From NCBI RefSeq assembly GCF_002975405.1, contig NZ_PCPS01000001.1, positions 1 through 64,000 on the forward strand: a DNA stretch of 64,000 bases. The letters run 5' to 3'. Below the pieces are notes generated by a model. That model did not search any database, was not told the DNA's origin, and saw nothing but the letters and a program-made list of their open reading frames with translations. Shown piece after piece: positions 51,979-60,616 of this stretch. Position 1 is the first letter of the stretch. Each line of letters begins with the position of its first letter. The translations under genes were made by a program, and so were the position numbers. The stretch is from Arthrobacter sp. MYb229 (GTDB lineage Bacteria > Actinomycetota > Actinomycetes > Actinomycetales > Micrococcaceae).

Positions 51979-53895
51979 ATGAGTGCAACTTCCGACTCGG
52001 TACGCGCAAACTACAAGGTCAGGGCCAGCGAACTGGTGGGCCGCAACTGGCTGAATACCGGCGGTGAACAACTGAATCTCGAGGCCCTGCGCGGCAAGAT
52101 TGTCCTTCTGGATTTTTGGACCTTCTGCTGCATCAACTGCCTGCATGTGCTGGACGAACTGCGTCCGTTGGAAGCGGAGTACTCCGATGTCCTAGTCACC
52201 GTAGGCGTGCACTCGCCAAAATTCGAGCACGAGGCAGACCCGGAGGCGCTCGCCGCCGCCGTGGAACGCTACGAAATCCACCACCCGGTGCTTGACGATC
52301 CAGAGCTTGTCACCTGGCAGGCCTACGGCGCTCGCGCCTGGCCGACGCTGGTGGTGCTCGATCCCGAAGGCTACATCGTGGCGCACCTTTCCGGCGAGGG
52401 CCATGCCCAGGGGCTGGGCTCCCTGGTCGACGAACTCGTGGCAGAGCATGAGGCCAAGGGAACCCTGCACCGCGGCGACGGACCCTACGTGGCGCCCGAG
52501 GCCCGCGAAGGGGATCTGCGCTTCCCGGGCAAGGCAATCGCCTTGGAGAACGGGAACTTCCTGGTCGGCGATTCCGGCCACCACCGCCTCGTGGAGCTGG
52601 GCAATGACCTGAGCACCGTGGTGCGCACCATCGGTGCAGGGGTCAAGGGCTATGCCGATGGCGACGCGGATACCGCACAGTTCAACGAGCTGCAGGGCCT
52701 GGCCATACTGCCGACGGAACTTGCCGCGAAGGTCGGCTACGACGTGATCGTCGCAGATACCGTCAACCACCGGCTGCGCTCGGTCAAGTTGAGCACCGGG
52801 GCGGTCGGAACCGTGGCAGGCAATGGAGTGCAGCGCCTCCTGGACGCGGAGAACGCCCGCCAAGAACAGCAGCCAACCGAGCTTGGCACCGACGCGTTGA
52901 ACATCTCGCTGTCCTCGCCCTGGGACGTGCTCTACCACCCTTCGGGCAAGGTCATCATCGCAATGGCCGGCACGCACCAGATCTTCTCCTTCGACCCGGT
53001 CACCAGCGCGGTTAATGTCTTTGCCGGCAGCGGCCTGGAAGGCCTGGCCGACGGCAAGCCGCTCGAAGCGTGGTTTGCCCAGTCCTCGGGTTTGGGCCTG
53101 GACACCAATGACGATGTGTGGATCGCCGACTCTGAGACCAGCGCCCTGCGCCGGTTGGAAATCGACGCGCAGGGCAATGCGGTCGCGGTGCACACCGCGA
53201 TTGGCGCGGGACTCTTCGACTTCGGTTTCCGCGATGGCGAAGCCGAGCAGGCTCGCCTGCAGCACCCGCTGGGCGTGACCGCATTGCCAGATGGTTCAAT
53301 CGCGGTGGCCGACTCCTACAATGGTGCGGTGCGCCGGTTCGACCCGGTGACCGGTATGGTTTCGACCTTGGCCAAGGGGCTGAAGGAACCTGCAGACGTG
53401 TTGCTGGACGATTCAGTCGATGGGGCCCCGGTGCTGCTGGTTGTGGAGACCAACACCCACCAGCTGATCCGTATCCCGGTTCCTGCCGAGGCACTAGTGG
53501 TGGACGAGGGTGCGAGCCAGACCCAGCGTCCGAAGACCAAGGTGCAGTCCGGCAACCACGAGATCCTGGTGCGTTTCGCCGCACCGAAGGGCCAGAAGCT
53601 CGATGACCGCTGGGGCGACCCGACACAGCTGAAGATCTCGGCCAGCCCCGAGGAACTGATCCTCGAAGGTTCCGGTACCTCGGTGGGGCTGACGCGTACC
53701 TTGGTGCTGAACCCTGAAATCACCGACGGCGTCCTGCATATCACCGCACGCGCGGCGGCCTGCGATGGCGAGCCAGGCGGCGAGATCCCAGATCATGCCG
53801 CGTGCCACCTGTACCAGCAGGATTGGGGCATCCCGGTAGAACTCGATGCCGGCGGCGACAACGAATTATTGCTTGATCTGCGTGGCGTGAACTAG
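51979..53895 (+). CDS. Thioredoxin-NHL repeat protein (NHLRC2 type)
   Basis: The 638-residue protein has an N-terminal thioredoxin/TlpA domain (about residues 15-165) with the redox motif FWTFCCINCLH (CINC active site preceded by a third Cys). Six-bladed NHL propeller repeats follow (about 175-500; GDSGHHRLVEL, ADTVNHRLRSV, ADSETSALRRL, ADSYNGAVRRF). A C-terminal beta domain (about 530-638) completes it. This is the layout of human NHLRC2 and many actinobacterial homologues. There is no signal peptide, so it is cytoplasmic. Its substrate is unknown. Confidence 0.9.
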   Translation: MSATSDSVRANYKVRASELVGRNWLNTGGEQLNLEALRGKIVLLDFWTFCCINCLHVLDELRPLEAEYSDVLVTVGVHSPKFEHEADPEALAAAVERYEIHHPVLDDPELVTWQAYGARAWPTLVVLDPEGYIVAHLSGEGHAQGLGSLVDELVAEHEAKGTLHRGDGPYVAPEAREGDLRFPGKAIALENGNFLVGDSGHHRLVELGNDLSTVVRTIGAGVKGYADGDADTAQFNELQGLAILPTELAAKVGYDVIVADTVNHRLRSVKLSTGAVGTVAGNGVQRLLDAENARQEQQPTELGTDALNISLSSPWDVLYHPSGKVIIAMAGTHQIFSFDPVTSAVNVFAGSGLEGLADGKPLEAWFAQSSGLGLDTNDDVWIADSETSALRRLEIDAQGNAVAVHTAIGAGLFDFGFRDGEAEQARLQHPLGVTALPDGSIAVADSYNGAVRRFDPVTGMVSTLAKGLKEPADVLLDDSVDGAPVLLVVETNTHQLIRIPVPAEALVVDEGASQTQRPKTKVQSGNHEILVRFAAPKGQKLDDRWGDPTQLKISASPEELILEGSGTSVGLTRTLVLNPEITDGVLHITARAAACDGEPGGEIPDHAACHLYQQDWGIPVELDAGGDNELLLDLRGVN

Positions 53896-53910
53896 CAGTC
53901 ACGCACTCAG

Positions 53911-53947
53911 CTCGGGGCGCACCAAGTACGACTTGGTGCGCCCCGAG
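53911..53947 (+). terminator. Rho-independent terminator of the NHL-thioredoxin gene
   Basis: A perfect 16-bp stem (CTCGGGGCGCACCAAG with its complement, 5-nt loop) is followed by TATTTAAG. Confidence 0.88.
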
Positions 53948-54018
53948 TATTTAAGTGACAGGAAATTGAGGAAACCTCACCAATTTTGCGTTGCCCGGTC
54001 GCTAGACTGGATGCCGAC

Positions 54019-54057
54019 GGGAGGAGCCGAAACATCTGGTGTTCGGCTAATTAATTC
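54019..54057 (+). promoter_or_regulatory. SD-hairpin-start arrangement of the MFS gene
   Basis: GGGAGG (54019-54024) is 33 nt from the GTG, too far to act directly. AGCCGAA (54025-54031) and TTCGGCT (54042-54048) form a perfect stem between them. Folding leaves an effective gap of 9 nt (54049-54057), as known for some T4 phage genes. Confidence 0.5.
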
Positions 54058-55323
54058 GTGGCAAACAAGATGTTCCGGGCACTGGAAGTGCCGAACTATC
54101 GTTTATGGGTTATCGGTGCGCTCGTTTCAAATATCGGAACCTGGATGCAACGCGTGGCCCAAGACTGGCTGGTGCTCACCGAGCTGACAGATCATGACGG
54201 GGTGGCCACCGGCATCACCACCGGCCTGCAGTTCCTGCCCATCTTGCTCCTCGGCCCCTACGCCGGCCTGGTTGCCGATCGGTATGACAAACGCAAGGTC
54301 CTGCTCGCAACCCAGACCTTTATGGGCCTCTGCGCGCTGGTGCTGGGCACCTTGGTCATCACCGGAACGGTCCAGCTGTGGCATGTCTATGTCCTTGCCA
54401 CCCTGCTAGGCATCGGATCGGCCTTTGACGCCCCCGCCCGTCAGGCATTCGTCTCCGAGATTGTGCCCGGCACTCATCTGACAAACGCGGTGGCGTTGAA
54501 CAGCGCCAACTTCAACCTTGCCAGGCTCGCGGGACCTGGAATTGCCGGTGCGGTGATCGCCTTGGTCGGGACCGGCCCGGCCTTCCTGCTCAACGGTTTG
54601 TCCTTCCTGGCGGTGCTGTTCTCGCTGAGCACCATGAAAGTCTCCGAACTGAGCCAGTCCAAACCCGTGGCGCGCTCCAAGGGGCAGGTGCGTGAGGGAT
54701 TCAGCTACGTTAAAAACCGCAAGGACCTGCTGCTGATCTTTGCCATGGCATTTGTCATTGGCACCTTCGGGCTGAACTTCCAGATGACCAACGCGATGAT
54801 GGCCGCCGAAGTGTTTGGGGTGGGCGCCGCAGAATACGGAATCCTGGGCAGCATCATGGCGGTCGGCACCTTTGCCGGCGCCTTGCTGGCGGCACGTCGC
54901 TCGAGGCCACGCTGGCGATTCGTGATCGGTGGCGGCATCGCCTTCGGTGCGACCGCATTGCTCTCGGCGTTCATGCCGCACTATCTGCTCTTCGCGGCGA
55001 GCCTGGTCCTCGTCGGGCTGAGCGCGCTGACCTTCCTCAACAGCTGCAACACCATGGTGCAGACCTCTGTCTCGCCACAGTACCGGGCCAGAGTTCTGGC
55101 GCTTTATCTGATGGTGGTGCAAGGGGGAACACCCTTGGGCGCGCCGCTGGTGGGCTGGCTCGCCGAGCTGCTGGGGGTGCGCGCCGCGGTGGCATTCGGC
55201 GCGGTGCTTTCGCTGCTGGTCAGCGTCGTGGCTCTGCTGGTTTGGCAGCGCTTTCGTCCCGATGCGGTGCCATTGCGTACCCAGTTCAGAGAACTCGTAC
55301 CGCTTCGCAAACGACGAGGCTAA
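54058..55323 (+). CDS. MFS transporter, DHA3/enterobactin-exporter type
   Basis: The 421-residue protein has 12 membrane helices from residue 12 to 400. MFS-like motifs are PNYRLWVIGALVSNIGTWMQRVAQDWLV, LVADRYDKRKVLL (motif A) and DAPARQAFVSEIVPG. The family exports drugs, macrolides or siderophores. The GTG at 54058 fits the N-terminal alignment; the ATG at 54070 is an alternative. It is monocistronic and convergent with the next gene. Confidence 0.87.
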   Translation: MANKMFRALEVPNYRLWVIGALVSNIGTWMQRVAQDWLVLTELTDHDGVATGITTGLQFLPILLLGPYAGLVADRYDKRKVLLATQTFMGLCALVLGTLVITGTVQLWHVYVLATLLGIGSAFDAPARQAFVSEIVPGTHLTNAVALNSANFNLARLAGPGIAGAVIALVGTGPAFLLNGLSFLAVLFSLSTMKVSELSQSKPVARSKGQVREGFSYVKNRKDLLLIFAMAFVIGTFGLNFQMTNAMMAAEVFGVGAAEYGILGSIMAVGTFAGALLAARRSRPRWRFVIGGGIAFGATALLSAFMPHYLLFAASLVLVGLSALTFLNSCNTMVQTSVSPQYRARVLALYLMVVQGGTPLGAPLVGWLAELLGVRAAVAFGAVLSLLVSVVALLVWQRFRPDAVPLRTQFRELVPLRKRRG

Positions 55324-55330
55324 GCCGGGC

Positions 55331-56332
55331 TTATTCCTCGGTGCCTGCTACCGGAACCACGCTGACTTCGGAGGTGCTGGTGGTCAGCTGCGCGGTGAAG
55401 GAGAACTGCTCATTCACGGTCTTCTTTTCCAGCGTACCGGTACGCAGGTCCTGCTCGGTCAACGACAGCTTTGCCGTCACTTTCAACGGGCTGAGCACCC
55501 ACGCGCCATTGTAGTAATTGACTTCAATGGTCGGGTATTTCGCGATGGACCATTCGATGGTCTCGGGGTTCACCCGTGAGGGGGTGTGATAGGCGAAGGG
55601 GCAGCCCGAAGGCATCAGTACCTGCTGCGCGGCGCATTCATTGAGGTAGGTGCGTACCTTGGAATTGACCTGTGCAATAAATTCCTTGGTCGGCTGCGTC
55701 TTCAAGGAAATTTCCACCGGTTCCTTGGCCGGACCGGTCACTACTACTCCACGGGTGTCGGCTTCGAAGTTCTTGGTGCTGAAGCTCGCGTCGGTAATCG
55801 AGGGGTAGAACACCGGCAGGGTGCTCACCCCCTTGACCAGAGGGATCTTTTGATCATTGACGGCAACCTCGTTGACGGTATTGGCCTTGACCCGAACGGT
55901 AGGGAGCATCACCGGTTCAAAGGACCACTGGTCGAAGAACAGCCAGGACTTGCCGGTGCGGCGCAGCGTATAGGTGGATTCTTGTTCGACACCGTCGGCC
56001 TTGTACGTGGCGGTGACCGTATGCAAATCCGGGTCGTTCTCGGAAGAGTCGGCCTTCTGCGCGTCGAATTCCGTAATCCCCGCTTGGGTGCGTTTGAGCA
56101 CCTCGCCGTCGAGTGCTACGGCGTCGCCCTGGGGGACTTGGGCACCCATCAGGCCAAGCGCCTCGGCGCCTTCACCGGCAAGCAGATGCTTGTGCAACGA
56201 CTCGACCGCATGCTCTGCTGAGAACAGCGTGCGGTTGGCAACAAGGGCGCTAGTTACCGCCAGTGCAACGATGATGATGGCCGCAGTTGCCCAGCGCAGG
56301 GCAAGGCGCGGCACGGAGATACGAGATTTCAT
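55331..56332 (-). CDS. Membrane-anchored extracytoplasmic protein, unknown function
   Basis: The 333-residue protein has a single N-terminal helix (about residues 13-35) and the rest outside: an N-terminal helical part, then beta-rich segments (TLRRTGKSWLFFDQWSFEPVMLPTVRV) and two cysteines (NECAAQ and SGCPFAYHTPSRV). The pattern is common in uncharacterised actinobacterial proteins with NTF2-like outer domains. The function is unknown. It lies 40 nt downstream of the HerA-like gene in the same direction. Confidence 0.75.
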   Translation of the reverse strand: MKSRISVPRLALRWATAAIIIVALAVTSALVANRTLFSAEHAVESLHKHLLAGEGAEALGLMGAQVPQGDAVALDGEVLKRTQAGITEFDAQKADSSENDPDLHTVTATYKADGVEQESTYTLRRTGKSWLFFDQWSFEPVMLPTVRVKANTVNEVAVNDQKIPLVKGVSTLPVFYPSITDASFSTKNFEADTRGVVVTGPAKEPVEISLKTQPTKEFIAQVNSKVRTYLNECAAQQVLMPSGCPFAYHTPSRVNPETIEWSIAKYPTIEVNYYNGAWVLSPLKVTAKLSLTEQDLRTGTLEKKTVNEQFSFTAQLTTSTSEVSVVPVAGTEE

Positions 56333-56372
56333 TATTAATCAGGCTAGCGGGTTTCCGTTCAGAGGTTGTAAC

Positions 56373-58076
56373 TCAACGTCGGCGTCGTCGGCGTTTTGTG
56401 CCGAACATGCCGCGGAGCATTTCGCGCCCCACCATCTTCGCCGCGTCCATCGCGAAGTCCATCAGCGGGTTGACTTGATTGTTTGAAGAATCGTTGGAGC
56501 GTTGTGGGGGCGCGGAGGATGACGACGGTGATTCTGTACGTGACGAAGACGGCGGCGTGGATTCAACCGGTGGCTGTTCGGCCGGGCTCTGCGAACTGGG
56601 CGGTACCGAAGTGGGCTTGCCAAGAATTGAATCCGCGATCCGGCGTGCTTCGGCATCGACATCTTGCGCATCCGAAGTACCGGAGCCCGGCGCCGCAGCC
56701 GGTGTTGCCGGCTCTGTGGCCGCCGGTTGGCCGTTGAGCATCTCCATGGCCGAACGCCTATCGACCGCCGTGGCGTATTTTGCTGCCAGCTCAGAAGTCT
56801 CGATCAGCGAAGCCTGGGTTTCCGGGGACGGCGGACCAATGTGTGAGCCCGGCGAGGTGAGCTTGGTCCAAGCCACCGGCGTCGGCGCACCGCGCTCATT
56901 GAGCACGGTAATGACCGCTTCGCCAACCCCGGCTTGGGTGAGAGCCTGGCGCAGGTCCAGAGGACCAGCAGGGAAGGTCTTGATAATTGCCTTGAGTGCT
57001 TCGCCGTCCTTAGGCGTGAAGACGCGTACCGCATGCTGTATCCGGTTGCCGAGCTGGCCGAGCACCTCGTCGGGCAGGTCCGCGGGCGATTGCGTGACGA
57101 AGAACAGCCCAACACCCTTGGAGCGAATGAGGCGAACGGTCGAAATGATCGCATCAATGAATGCCTTGGAAGCGTCTTTGAACAGCAGGTGCGCCTCGTC
57201 GAGGAAGAAGACGAGCTTTGGCTTGTCCAGATCGCCGGCTTCTGGCAAGTCATCAAAGAGGTCGGCAAGCAACCACATCATAAATGTGGAGAACAGCAAC
57301 GGCTGGCGATTCAGTGAGGGCAGTTCCAGACAGCTGATGATGCCGTTCCCGGCCTCGTCGAAACGTAAAAAGTCGTCGGTATCAAATTCGGGCTGGCCGA
57401 AGAATTTATCTAGGCCTTGTGACTGCATGATGGTCAGTCCGCGCAAGATGACTGCGGCCGTTGCGGCAGGAACTCCGCCGAGACCTTCGAGATCCTGCTT
57501 GCCTTCATCGGAGAGCAAGAAATTAAAGACCGCTTTGAGATCCTTGAGATCATCCATGGGCAGCTCACGCTGGTCGGCGTAGTGGAAAACCAGCTGGAGG
57601 CATTCCTCCTGCGTCTCGTTGAGTTCCAAAACGCGTGCAAGCAAGATCGGGCCGAAAGAATCAATGGTGGCACGTACCGAAAGCCCGTCGGTGCCCTCGC
57701 CGAGGGTCAAGAATTCCACCGGGTTCGCTCGTGCGGTGAACTCGTGGCCGATACCCGAGAGGCGTGCGGTGAGTTTGTCGCTGGGCTCTCCCTGCTGGGC
57801 CAGGCCGCCCAGGTCGCCCTTGATATCCGCCAAGAAGACCGGCACGCCCTGAGCGCTGAGCTGCTCTGCCATCACCTGCAAGGTGACGGTCTTGCCGGTG
57901 CCCGTGGCACCGGCAATGATGCCATGTCGGTTGAGCATTCTTAAGGGAACACGAACTTGAGCCTCAGGCTCCGGCGTTCCAGCGACAATTGCCGCGCCAA
58001 GCTCCAGGCATGTGCCGTCAAAGGCGTAACCAGCCCGAAGGTGCGCGATGATCTCCTGCGAGGTACTTTCAACCAT
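56373..58076 (-). CDS. HerA-like ATPase (DUF853, YjgR type)
   Basis: The 567-residue P-loop ATPase has Walker A GATGTGKT, Walker B KLVFFLDEAHLLF, sensor GVGLFFVTQSPADLPDEV and GNRIQHAVRVFTPKD. The C-terminal 120 residues are a low-complexity Ser/Pro/Ala linker ending in an amphipathic helix and RRRRRR. HerA/FtsK-type proteins pump DNA or remodel complexes; the DUF853 group is poorly studied. No NurA nuclease gene lies nearby, so it is not a defence pair by context. The ATG at 58076 is preferred over 58082. Confidence 0.87.
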   Translation of the reverse strand: MVESTSQEIIAHLRAGYAFDGTCLELGAAIVAGTPEPEAQVRVPLRMLNRHGIIAGATGTGKTVTLQVMAEQLSAQGVPVFLADIKGDLGGLAQQGEPSDKLTARLSGIGHEFTARANPVEFLTLGEGTDGLSVRATIDSFGPILLARVLELNETQEECLQLVFHYADQRELPMDDLKDLKAVFNFLLSDEGKQDLEGLGGVPAATAAVILRGLTIMQSQGLDKFFGQPEFDTDDFLRFDEAGNGIISCLELPSLNRQPLLFSTFMMWLLADLFDDLPEAGDLDKPKLVFFLDEAHLLFKDASKAFIDAIISTVRLIRSKGVGLFFVTQSPADLPDEVLGQLGNRIQHAVRVFTPKDGEALKAIIKTFPAGPLDLRQALTQAGVGEAVITVLNERGAPTPVAWTKLTSPGSHIGPPSPETQASLIETSELAAKYATAVDRRSAMEMLNGQPAATEPATPAAAPGSGTSDAQDVDAEARRIADSILGKPTSVPPSSQSPAEQPPVESTPPSSSRTESPSSSSAPPQRSNDSSNNQVNPLMDFAMDAAKMVGREMLRGMFGTKRRRRRR

Positions 58077-58139
58077 GCACATAGCCTACGCATCGCGTGG
58101 CGCTATCGGGAGAACGGCACGTAAAAATTCGTAGAAGAC

Positions 58140-58910
58140 TTAGAAGGGATGCAAAAGCCGCTGCATAAAAGCCTTGGTGCGATGATGCGATGGATTACCG
58201 AGAACCTGGGCGGCGGACCCGTGCTCGACCACAACTCCACCATCCATGAACACCACGGTATCGGCCACGTCACGGGCAAAAGCCAGCTCGTGGGTGACTA
58301 GCACCATTGACCATCCCTCCTGCGCCAACTCCTTGATCACGGTCAGCACCTCGCCGACAAGTTCCGGATCCAGGGCACTGGTTGGCTCGTCAAAAAGCAA
58401 CAGATCCGGCTGCAGCATCAGCGCCCGCACGATGCCCACACGTTGCTGCTGACCGCCGGAGAGCGAAGAAGGATAAGCCGCGGCCTTCTGCGAAAGGCCG
58501 ACCCGCTCCAGCAATTCATTGGCTTTAGCCATCACCTCTTCGCGGGGCCGGCGCTGCACCTGCAAGGGGCCAATGGTCACATTTTGCAGCACCGTGAGAT
58601 GGGGGAACAAATGGTGACCTTGAAAAACCATCGCTGAGCGATCGCGGAGCACCTGGGCCTTCTTAGGTGAAAGCCCAGAGGCAAAGCGCACCTCGGGGCC
58701 ACCGGCAAAAGCTACGACTCCTTGATCCGGATTTTCCAAGCCGTTTAAGCAACGCAGTGCGGTAGTTTTACCCGAACCAGACGGTCCAATGAGTGCTACA
58801 ACTTCACCGGAATGCACGGTAAAATCTATGCCGCGCAAAACCTGATTGCTGCCAAATGCCTTGTGCAGCCCGGTGACGTTGAGCAAGGGGGTGGGGTTCC
58901 TAGGCGACAT
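58140..58910 (-). CDS. Amino-acid ABC transporter ATP-binding protein
   Basis: The 256-residue ATPase has Walker A GPSGSGKT, LSGGQQQR signature, DEPTSALDPE and the switch THELAFA, typical of polar amino acid/cystine ATPases (GlnQ/TcyN type). It overlaps the permease by 11 nt. The ATG at 58910 is chosen over the TTG three codons upstream. It is the last gene of a three-gene transporter transcript. Confidence 0.9.
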   Translation of the reverse strand: MSPRNPTPLLNVTGLHKAFGSNQVLRGIDFTVHSGEVVALIGPSGSGKTTALRCLNGLENPDQGVVAFAGGPEVRFASGLSPKKAQVLRDRSAMVFQGHHLFPHLTVLQNVTIGPLQVQRRPREEVMAKANELLERVGLSQKAAAYPSSLSGGQQQRVGIVRALMLQPDLLLFDEPTSALDPELVGEVLTVIKELAQEGWSMVLVTHELAFARDVADTVVFMDGGVVVEHGSAAQVLGNPSHHRTKAFMQRLLHPF

Positions 58911-59562
58911 ACTTTTCAAGCCTGCTTTCCATGCGGTCCTGGATTGCCGAAAGGATCAGGCAAATGACCCAATAGATGGCTGCCGCTTCGAGGTATAGCA
59001 GCATGAATTCATAGGTGGTAGCGGCGATTTCCTGGGCACGCCGGAACATCTCGGTCACCAGAATCATCGATGCCAACGACGTGTCTTTAACCAGCGAAAT
59101 GAAGGTGTTCGACAGCGGCGGTACTGCCACACGCGTCGCCTGCGGCAAGATGAGCCGATACAGGGTGCGCGTGCGGGACATCCCAATGGTGTAACCGGCC
59201 TCCCACTGCCCACCAGGCACCGACAGGATTGCGGCGCGGATGATTTCCGCGGCATAGCCTCCGACGTTGAGGGTGAACGCCAAAATAGCCGAAGGCCAAG
59301 GATCAATGGTGACTCCCAAGGAGGGCAAGCCATAGAAGATCACGAACAATTGGACCAATAACGGGGTGCCGCGGATGATCGAAATATAACCACGGGCAAT
59401 TCCGGAGACCAGCTTGTTCGAGCTGATCCGCATCAGCGCGACCATCAACGCCAACGCCAGGCCCAGGCTGAAACTGATCAAGGTCAGGGGAATGGTGGCC
59501 ATTAATGCGCCGCTGACCATCGGCCACAGCGAATCCAAGGCTAGCTGCCAGAGTGAATCCAT
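58900..59562 (-). CDS. Amino-acid ABC transporter permease, cystine type
   Basis: The 220-residue permease has five helices and the HisM/GlnP family motif GGYAAEIIRAAILSVPGGQWEAGYTIGMSRTRTLYRLILPQA, which is the ATPase-docking EAA loop. ISIIRGTPLLVQLFVIFYGLP is close to cystine permeases (TcyL/YecS). Confidence 0.9.
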   Translation of the reverse strand: MDSLWQLALDSLWPMVSGALMATIPLTLISFSLGLALALMVALMRISSNKLVSGIARGYISIIRGTPLLVQLFVIFYGLPSLGVTIDPWPSAILAFTLNVGGYAAEIIRAAILSVPGGQWEAGYTIGMSRTRTLYRLILPQATRVAVPPLSNTFISLVKDTSLASMILVTEMFRRAQEIAATTYEFMLLYLEAAAIYWVICLILSAIQDRMESRLEKYVA

Positions 59563-59651
59563 TTGTTATCTTCCCGTCCTAGACAGCGGACACTGGCCCA
59601 AAGTGGGTCCTTGGGCCAGCTTACGTGTCGAGGTGCGACGATCGAGGCTAG

Positions 59652-60458
59652 TTACTTGGTGATGTCTTCGCCGAAGTACTTTTCGGAGATCTTGGTGAGG
59701 GTCCCGTCAGCCGACAATTCCTCCAATGCGGTGTTGATGGCATCGCGAAGTTCGGTCTGGTCCTTCTTCAAGGCGACGACGGTCTCGGACTTCTCTTCGG
59801 ACTCGGCAGCGATCTTGATGCTGTCATCCGGGTTGGTCGTCTGCGAATCCAGGAAGGTGAGTTTGTCGTTGACCGTGGCATCAACGCGGCCCTGCTTGAG
59901 CAGCGTGACGGCCTGGGCCCAGCCCTCGACCGCCTGGATCTTGGCGCCCGCATCCTTGGCATCATCGTGGAAGCTACTGGTCAGCGACTGCGCAGTGGTT
60001 TTACCGTCCAGCGAATCGAAGGAAGTGATGTCGGTGTTCTCGCTTTTGGTGACGATGACACCGCTGGAGAAGTTGTATGGCTCGGAAAGCAGGTATTTCT
60101 CAACCCGTTCCGGGGTTACGTTGACCTGGTTGGCGATGACGTCAAATCGTCCGGCTTCCAGGCCGGCGAAAATGCCATCCCATTGGGTTTCTTGGAACTC
60201 GACCTCTACGCCGAGCTGATCGCCGACTGCCTCAATAACTTCGACATCAAAACCGGTCAGCTGATCGCCTTCGTGGAAGGAGAAGGGACGGTAGGTGCCT
60301 TCGGTGCCCACGGTCAGCACGCCGCTGTCTTTCACATGCTGCAGCAGGTTTTCATCCGCGGCGGGGGAGCTGGCGGAGTCTGTACTTGAGGCACCGCATG
60401 CACTCAGTGCCAGTGCGAGTACTGCCGTAATTGCCAGAAGGGGAGCTGTGCGCTTCAT
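59652..60458 (-). CDS. Amino-acid (cystine-type) ABC transporter substrate-binding lipoprotein
   Basis: The 268-residue precursor has a lipobox (ALSACG) and the SBP family 3 pattern: VLTVGTEGTYRPFSFHEGDQLTGFDVEVIEAV, WDGIFAGLEAGRFDVIANQVNVTPER and a C-terminal ISEKYFGEDITK. The sequence around TYRPFSFH and QVNVTPER resembles cystine-binding TcyJ/FliY. It leads the operon, with an 89-nt gap before the permease. The ligand is inferred, and other polar amino acids are possible. Confidence 0.88.
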   Translation of the reverse strand: MKRTAPLLAITAVLALALSACGASSTDSASSPAADENLLQHVKDSGVLTVGTEGTYRPFSFHEGDQLTGFDVEVIEAVGDQLGVEVEFQETQWDGIFAGLEAGRFDVIANQVNVTPERVEKYLLSEPYNFSSGVIVTKSENTDITSFDSLDGKTTAQSLTSSFHDDAKDAGAKIQAVEGWAQAVTLLKQGRVDATVNDKLTFLDSQTTNPDDSIKIAAESEEKSETVVALKKDQTELRDAINTALEELSADGTLTKISEKYFGEDITK

Positions 60459-60562
60459 GATGACCTAACATTTCGAGGTGACGAGGTGTTCTCTACCCAG
60501 ATCAACGGTGCTGACTTACCGGGTATTCCGTAAGATTTCCGTGAATAAACCTATGAAGCAAC

Positions 60563-60572
60563 TGACATGTCA
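60563..60572. promoter_or_regulatory. Short palindrome upstream of the cystine-type transporter
   Basis: TGACATGTCA is a perfect 10-bp palindrome 105 nt before the lipoprotein start in an AT-rich stretch. It may be an operator for a cysteine or sulfur regulator; it is short enough to occur by chance. Confidence 0.3.
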
Positions 60573-60616
60573 TATAACTTCTTCTGGAAATCGATCATCC
60601 GTCGCCTAATCTTCCG

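Noticed and set aside
56373-58076. HerA-NurA-type defence system
   Set aside because: No nuclease, SIR2 or other defence partner lies beside the ATPase. The neighbours are an anchored protein and an amino-acid transporter.
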